A stretch of 5,513 nt of DNA from Magnetococcales bacterium (lineage in GTDB: Bacteria; Pseudomonadota; Magnetococcia; Magnetococcales; DC0425bin3): the NCBI GenBank assembly GCA_015229045.1, contig JADGCJ010000198.1, positions 1 through 5,513 on the forward strand, written 5' to 3'. Position numbers and translations under genes: made by a program. Positions 5,487 to 5,513 of the stretch are shown piece after piece. The notes under the pieces were generated by a model, which was given only the letters and a program-made list of their open reading frames with translations, did no database searches and was not told the origin of the DNA. Each line of letters starts with the position of its first letter. The first letter of the stretch is position 1.

Positions 5487-5513
5487 GCTTGAAAAATCGG
5501 ACCTTGAACCGCG

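Overview
The window is a compact bacterial chromosomal segment of fairly high GC content. Every convincing gene lies on the minus strand, so the genes read right to left. The gene families present (Kup, a chromosomal-type ParA, a thioredoxin-TPR protein) and the spacing point to a proteobacterium. A GC-rich hairpin at the left edge recalls dispersed intergenic repeats I associate with magnetotactic-coccus-type (Magnetococcales) genomes, but that is recollection and the taxon is uncertain.

Layout in transcription order. (1) At the right edge is a possible 54-residue single-span membrane ORF (5322-5486), whose end overlaps the start of kup. (2) kup, a full-length low-affinity potassium transporter (3464-5350). 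(3) A 150-base gap carrying a 25-bp direct repeat with a 43-base period, in front of parA. (4) A ParA/Soj-type ATPase (2546-3313) with no parB beside it. (5) Thirty-one bases later, a thioredoxin-TPR chaperedoxin of the YbbN/CnoX type that keeps both active-site cysteines (1657-2514). (6) Two paralogous, apparently disordered, proline-rich proteins that I do not recognise: gene B (920-1501) and gene A (162-734). (7) A strong, symmetrical intrinsic terminator (72-107) and a REP-like hairpin (5-21).

Kup, ParA and the chaperedoxin are housekeeping-type genes. parA and the chaperedoxin gene probably share a transcript. The novelty lies in genes A and B. They were duplicated together with their 5' leaders, which are as well conserved as the best-conserved part of the proteins. 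In both leaders a bulged stem is followed by a second small hairpin and then the Shine-Dalgarno sequence. The 3' arm of the first stem runs into ACCTCC, which can pair with that same Shine-Dalgarno sequence. This layout would suit a cis-acting RNA controlling translation. Both leaders are also preceded, at the same distance, by a CCGATRA box resembling a sigma-28 -10 element. The proteins share a short core ending EKVNNLFKVYPNGG, a GVLRP motif, proline-rich runs and an invariant SVD(A/M)YA C-terminus. Their function is unknown.
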